Below, piece after piece: positions 60,760 to 64,000 of a stretch of 64,000 nucleotides of DNA. Numbering within the stretch: the first letter of the stretch is position 1; each line of letters opens with the position of its first letter. The notes under the pieces were generated by a model, which saw only the letters and a list, made by a program, of their open reading frames with translations, was not told the DNA's origin and searched no databases. Both the position numbers and the translations under genes were made by a program. Origin of the DNA: Actinoalloteichus hymeniacidonis (GTDB taxonomy: Bacteria > Actinomycetota > Actinomycetes > Mycobacteriales > Pseudonocardiaceae); the NCBI RefSeq assembly GCF_014203365.1, contig NZ_JACHIS010000001.1:3906001-3970000 (forward strand), given 5' to 3'.

Positions 60760-61404
60760 TCACCGGGGACGCCCTCCAGTATCCGGGTCGGTACCTGCTC
60801 GGAGACGGCGTAGGTCCTCCGGCGTGTCGATGTCCCAGGCCTCGTCGGCGCACGCGGCCACCTCGATGACCGAGGACGAACCCAGTACCGACCGCAGGGA
60901 GACACCGTGGGGCGAGGCAGGCAGTGTCGCGCGCAGCGCCGGCAGCCGCCAGCACGAGACCAGCCATTGGCGTCTGCCGGTCGCATCGACGAGCACCGCG
61001 CCGTCGGCGTCCGGCGTGGCCCGCAGCGCCGCGCGCAGCCGGTCGCCGGTATCGGCACTCGGCGCGGCCTGGTCGCCCGCATACAGCAGCACCCGATCAG
61101 CCGGGACGAGTCCAGGGCAGGAGTCGACGGCGGCGACCTCGGTCAACCGCCGCAGCCCGGCGGACAGGGCCGCCACCGGCCCCCCGAGGGGTGGTTCCTC
61201 CCTGGTCCAGTGCACCTCGGACTCGGTCGGGATCTCCGGTCCCACGACCACCACCGGCCGACTGCCGCGCAACGCCCGCAGGACGCGATCCAGCAGGGTG
61301 CGGCCGCCCACCATCAGCCCGGGCTTGTGCACGCCGCCGAGCCGCCGACCGCCGCCGCCCGCGAGCACGATTGCGGCGACGGAGTCCTGTTCCCCGCCGT
61401 TCAT
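60760..61404 (-). CDS. MobA-like nucleotidyltransferase
   Basis: A 214-residue protein. VAAIVLAGGGGRRLGGVHKPGL is the GT-A-type nucleotide-binding motif with the Lys; RVLLYAGDQAAPSADT has the acidic pair at the metal site (Gly-Asp-Gln instead of the usual D-x-P) and AWDIDTPEDLRR near the end is typical of MobA. MobA attaches GMP to molybdopterin. Other Moco genes are absent here, so another sugar-nucleotide or cofactor transfer is possible. Start at ATG 61404 after GAGG. Confidence 0.8.
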   Translation of the reverse strand: MNGGEQDSVAAIVLAGGGGRRLGGVHKPGLMVGGRTLLDRVLRALRGSRPVVVVGPEIPTESEVHWTREEPPLGGPVAALSAGLRRLTEVAAVDSCPGLVPADRVLLYAGDQAAPSADTGDRLRAALRATPDADGAVLVDATGRRQWLVSCWRLPALRATLPASPHGVSLRSVLGSSSVIEVAACADEAWDIDTPEDLRRLRAGTDPDTGGRPR

Positions 61405-61547
61405 CGGCGCCGTCCTCGGTCCGCCCGGTCCGGCGAGGAGAACGAGGTCCGAGTCTTGGTCGCGTCGTGCCCGCAGCCGAGGCCGAGGAAGCCTCGCACC
61501 GCGCCGGATCCGCACCGTTGCATGGCTCGACACGGTAGCGGTGCCGA

Positions 61548-62483
61548 TCACCGTCCGGTGACGAGTCGCGTGTCGGGGTCCGCCGCCGTCCGCAGCGGTC
61601 CAGCGGATCTCCTGCGTGTCATCCCGACGGCCACGAGCACGACGACCATGCCCAGCACGACTCGAATCCCGAGTTCCTCGCCCAGGACGATCGCCCCCAG
61701 GGCAACCGAGACGACCGGCAGCAGATATCCCACCGCGGCGGTATTGGTGGCGCCCTCGTCCGCGATCATCCGGTAGGTCAGCGCGAAGGTGATCCCGGTG
61801 CAGAACACGCCGAGTACCAGGACGGCGATCAGGATCACCGGGCTGAGCGCAACGGGCGGCCAGCCACTCGCCGGGAGGGTCACCGTGGTCAACCCGGTCG
61901 CGACGAGGAGTTGCGCGGCGGCAAGGGCGATCGCAGGCGTGCCGCGCCCGACGAGATGCCGCCCCATGTAGACGAAGCCGATGGCGTAACCAACCGCCGC
62001 CACCACGATGGCAAGGGCGCCCCAGCTCACCATGCCGTCCTGCTGCCATGGCGCGAAGATCAACAGGATCCCGACGAAACCGAGTCCGAGCCCGCCCAAT
62101 CTGATCGGCCGCAGGTCGCGCTCCGCGCCGATCACGATGCCGATCACCAGCGACCACAGCGGTGTCGTGGCGTTCAGAACGCCCGCCACGCCCGAGTCGA
62201 CCGTCTGTTGTCCCAGGCTGAACATGGCGAAGGGCAACGCATTGCAGAAGAACGCCGCCACCAGCAGATGCCCCCAGGTGGCCCGGTCTCGCGGCAGCCG
62301 TAGCCGGGACACGGCACACCAGACGATCAGGACGATCGTGCCGAGGGCACAGCGGACGAGGGTGACCTGCACCGGGGCGAGCCCCTCCAGAGCCACCGAG
62401 ATCCACAGGAACGTCGAACCCCAGAGCAGGGCCAACACCCCCATCCGCGCCACGGCTGCCGCTCCACCGGTTGCACTGGTCAC
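61548..62483 (-). CDS. EamA/DMT-family transporter
   Basis: A 311-residue membrane protein with about ten helices in two EamA repeats, starting RMGVLALLWGSTFLWISVAL and later ALAIVVAAVGYAIGFVYMG and AAVGYLLPVVSVALGAIVLGEE. Such transporters export metabolites or amino acids. The GTG at 62483 follows GAGGAG by seven bases. It is divergent from the LysR gene, which probably regulates it in response to the exported compound. Confidence 0.9.
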   Translation of the reverse strand: MTSATGGAAAVARMGVLALLWGSTFLWISVALEGLAPVQVTLVRCALGTIVLIVWCAVSRLRLPRDRATWGHLLVAAFFCNALPFAMFSLGQQTVDSGVAGVLNATTPLWSLVIGIVIGAERDLRPIRLGGLGLGFVGILLIFAPWQQDGMVSWGALAIVVAAVGYAIGFVYMGRHLVGRGTPAIALAAAQLLVATGLTTVTLPASGWPPVALSPVILIAVLVLGVFCTGITFALTYRMIADEGATNTAAVGYLLPVVSVALGAIVLGEELGIRVVLGMVVVLVAVGMTRRRSAGPLRTAADPDTRLVTGR

Positions 62484-62561
62484 TGTCGCCTCCTCGTCGA
62501 TGTCCTCCCACGATGAGGCCGAACACTCTTCAGAAAAAGCGAAAAGATCTGCACATACCGT

Positions 62562-62567
62562 TAAGCT
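62562..62567 (+). promoter_or_regulatory. leaderless -10 element of the LysR gene
   Basis: TAAGCT ends seven bases before the ATG at 62575. The 91-bp intergenic region with the EamA gene is unusually AT-rich for this window (62525-62575), as expected for a LysR-controlled divergent promoter. Confidence 0.55.
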
Positions 62568-62574
62568 TCCCTTC

Positions 62575-63468
62575 ATGCTAGATGTGCGGCGAATGCAGAT
62601 CCTGCGAGCGGTCGTCACCAGTGGATCGATGACCGAGGCCGCTGCGAATCTCGGCTACACGCCCTCTGCGGTGAGTCAACAGATCGCCGCGCTGGAACGG
62701 GAGGCGGGCATCGTCTTACTCGAACGGGTGGGGCGCGGGGTCCGCCCGACGGCAGCGGGCCTGCTGCTCACCGAGCACGCCGCCGTCATCAGCCGCGATG
62801 TCGCAGAAGCAGAGGCGGCGCTGGCCGAACTCCGAGCAGGGCGCACCGGGCGGTTGGTGGTCCGCTATTTCTCCACGGCGGGCGTCGCGCTGGTCCCGCC
62901 CGCCCTGGCTCGGCTACGCCGCGAGTTTCCCGGTGTCCGGGTCGACCTGACCCTGATCGATCCCGCGGATCCGCTGCCGGACGTCGAACGGGGCGACGCC
63001 GACCTGGCCGTCGTCGTCGGCGGACGCACTCGGCCCCGTGATGGCGTCCGACTGGTGCCGCTGCATGACGACCCCTACCGTGCGGTGCTGCCCCGAGGAC
63101 ATCGACTCGCGGACAAACGCGTACTCGACCTCGCCGATCTCGCAGACGAGCCGTGGGTGGGCACGGAGTGGCGGGCCGGACGGTGTCTGGAGATCATGCT
63201 GGCTGCGTGCGCCACTGCGGGTTTCAGTCCGAACTTCGCCGTGGAGAGCGACGATTACGCCACCGCCCAGGGCTTCGTGGCCGCAGGACTGGGGGTCAGC
63301 CTCATTCCCCGCCTCGGTCTGGGGACCCGGCATCCCGGTGTCGTGGTGCGCAGGGTCCGCAAGCCGGAGCCGATCCGCTCCATCTATGCGGCGGTGCGGG
63401 AGGCCTCGGCGACCGATCCCGCGCTGCGTGCACTGATCGACGCGTTGCGCGCGGCCGCACCCGAGTGA
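62575..63468 (+). CDS. LysR-family transcriptional regulator
   Basis: The 297-residue protein has a winged HTH at residues 3-62 (RRMQILRAVVTSGSMTEAAA, YTPSAVSQQIAALEREAG) and a periplasmic-binding-like effector domain (GRLVVRYFSTAGVALVPPAL, FVAAGLGVSLIPRLGL). MTEAA with SAVSQQI is the standard recognition helix. It is divergent from the EamA transporter gene and is its likely activator. The ATG at 62575 has a leaderless -10 just upstream. Confidence 0.93.
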   Translation: MLDVRRMQILRAVVTSGSMTEAAANLGYTPSAVSQQIAALEREAGIVLLERVGRGVRPTAAGLLLTEHAAVISRDVAEAEAALAELRAGRTGRLVVRYFSTAGVALVPPALARLRREFPGVRVDLTLIDPADPLPDVERGDADLAVVVGGRTRPRDGVRLVPLHDDPYRAVLPRGHRLADKRVLDLADLADEPWVGTEWRAGRCLEIMLAACATAGFSPNFAVESDDYATAQGFVAAGLGVSLIPRLGLGTRHPGVVVRRVRKPEPIRSIYAAVREASATDPALRALIDALRAAAPE

Positions 63469-63551
63469 CGAGTCGGTCGGGCACCGTCGACGTCGTCGCA
63501 TCGCACGGCCGCAGCGACCCAAGCCCGCCCTGGAGCAGGTGTTCTCTCCGC

Positions 63552-64000
63552 CTACTCCGGTTTCGGATCACCGCTCGGAAGCAGGTTCTCCACCGTGTCG
63601 GCCGCCGAGGCGGCTCCGCCGGATTCCGCGATCTCGCCGCGCATCCAGGCCAGCCGGTCCCGTATCCCGGGGTCGTGCATGACGCCGTCCACGGCCTCCC
63701 ACAACGCCTCGGCGGTCAGCACCTCCGGGTCGAGCGCGCGCCCGAGCCCCAGATCGACGATCCGGTCGGCGTTGGCCCGCTGCTCGGCCATCTGCGGCAG
63801 CGCCACCATCGGCACGCTGTGGCTGAGGCTCTCCATCGTGCTTCCCATGCCCGCATGCGTGACGAACGCCTGAGCGTGTCGTAGCACGGCCAACTGCGGC
63901 ACCTGTCGGTGAATCTCGACATTCGGTGGCACCGGGCCGAGCAGTTCGCGGTCCACATCGCCGATCGCCATGACGATCTGCCCTGGTCGGTCGGCAGCGG
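63552..64000 (-). CDS. MGT-type macrolide-family glycosyltransferase, C-terminal part
   Basis: Only the last 149 codons are in the window; the 5' part lies beyond 64000. The visible end has the GT1 donor-binding region: VPQLAVLRHAQAFVTHAGMGSTMESLSHSVPMVALPQMAEQ, with the HxGxxS and P-Q-M-x-E-Q pattern of MGT/UDP-glucosyltransferases that glycosylate macrolides and other hydrophobic acceptors. It may serve self-resistance or natural-product decoration, but neighbours do not indicate a biosynthetic cluster. Confidence 0.85.
   Translation of the reverse strand, partial: AADRPGQIVMAIGDVDRELLGPVPPNVEIHRQVPQLAVLRHAQAFVTHAGMGSTMESLSHSVPMVALPQMAEQRANADRIVDLGLGRALDPEVLTAEALWEAVDGVMHDPGIRDRLAWMRGEIAESGGAASAADTVENLLPSGDPKPE

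Noticed and set aside
1-64000. tRNA, rRNA, CRISPR arrays, insertion sequences, prophage or attachment sites
   Set aside because: I looked for T-loop motifs, spaced direct repeats, transposase motifs and integrase genes by eye and found none that hold. Short RNA genes could still be missed without a covariance search.
63552-64000. Right edge as the start of a macrolide biosynthetic cluster
   Set aside because: A single truncated MGT glycosyltransferase is visible, with no polyketide or tailoring genes in the window. Such enzymes are common in isolation.

Overview
The window is high-GC (about 70%) DNA with actinomycete codon use, many GTG starts, leaderless TANNNT promoters, and gene neighbourhoods typical of Actinobacteria (moxR to fabG-inhA-hemH, pknG-glnH-glnX). 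Family content (CebR-type operator, PknG with a long Pro/Gln-rich arm, DUF3830 and maleate-isomerase-like genes, actinobacterial second DNA polymerase A) fits a Pseudonocardiales organism. I would not name a genus. I see no rRNA, tRNA, CRISPR array, insertion sequence or prophage, so this reads as chromosomal backbone with accessory catabolic inserts.

Layout. 1-8 kb is a carbohydrate region: a truncated alpha-L-fucosidase and a sugar-binding lipoprotein, an XRE regulator divergent from a methionine aminopeptidase, a ThuA protein, a Gfo/Idh/MocA oxidoreductase and a GH1 beta-glucosidase preceded by a CebR-like operator. 8-18.5 kb is a stress island: a SigB/SigF-family sigma factor with an RsbW-like ATPase, surrounded by a His-tailed membrane protein, a DUF4383 protein, a ClpC-type unfoldase, acetate kinase, a nucleotidyltransferase/BON/phosphoesterase operon and an SRPBCC protein. 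Six of these units carry upstream sequences matching the GNNT-N15/16-GGGTA promoter class of that sigma family. 18.6-22.6 kb encodes a GT4, a GmhB-like HAD phosphatase, a second RsbW-like ATPase and a heptosyltransferase-family GT9. 22.6-27.3 kb has TerC, thiolase, an exonuclease-less family A DNA polymerase and a kinase-like protein without a P-loop.

27.4-36.7 kb is a phosphosignalling block: GlnX-like membrane sensor, GlnH lipoprotein, PknG, a zinc-ribbon PP2C phosphatase and a membrane-anchored Ser/Thr kinase, all on the minus strand. The known mycobacterial pathway couples amino-acid sensing by GlnH/GlnX to PknG control of central nitrogen metabolism.

37-45.4 kb is the most interesting accessory block: gabT and gabD (divergent), a GntR/FadR-type repressor, two Asp/Glu-racemase/maleate-isomerase-like proteins, a DUF3830 protein, a D-2-hydroxyacid dehydrogenase and an amidase. 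Three near-identical 14-bp palindromes (GATTGTCGACAATC or one mismatch) lie in three promoter regions of this block and nowhere else I could find. They define a likely single regulon for degradation of an unknown nitrogenous acid or amide.

45.4-49.7 kb holds an alpha/beta hydrolase divergent from a TetR regulator, an OsmC protein, an aldehyde-dehydrogenase-like protein lacking two normally invariant catalytic residues, and a small helical protein. 50-60.6 kb reproduces the order of M. tuberculosis Rv1488-Rv1479: SPFH, NfeD, (DUF3097), an Rv1486c-like protein, ferrochelatase, InhA, FabG, VWA, DUF58, MoxR. The end carries a MobA-like nucleotidyltransferase, an EamA transporter divergent from a LysR regulator, and a truncated MGT-type glycosyltransferase.
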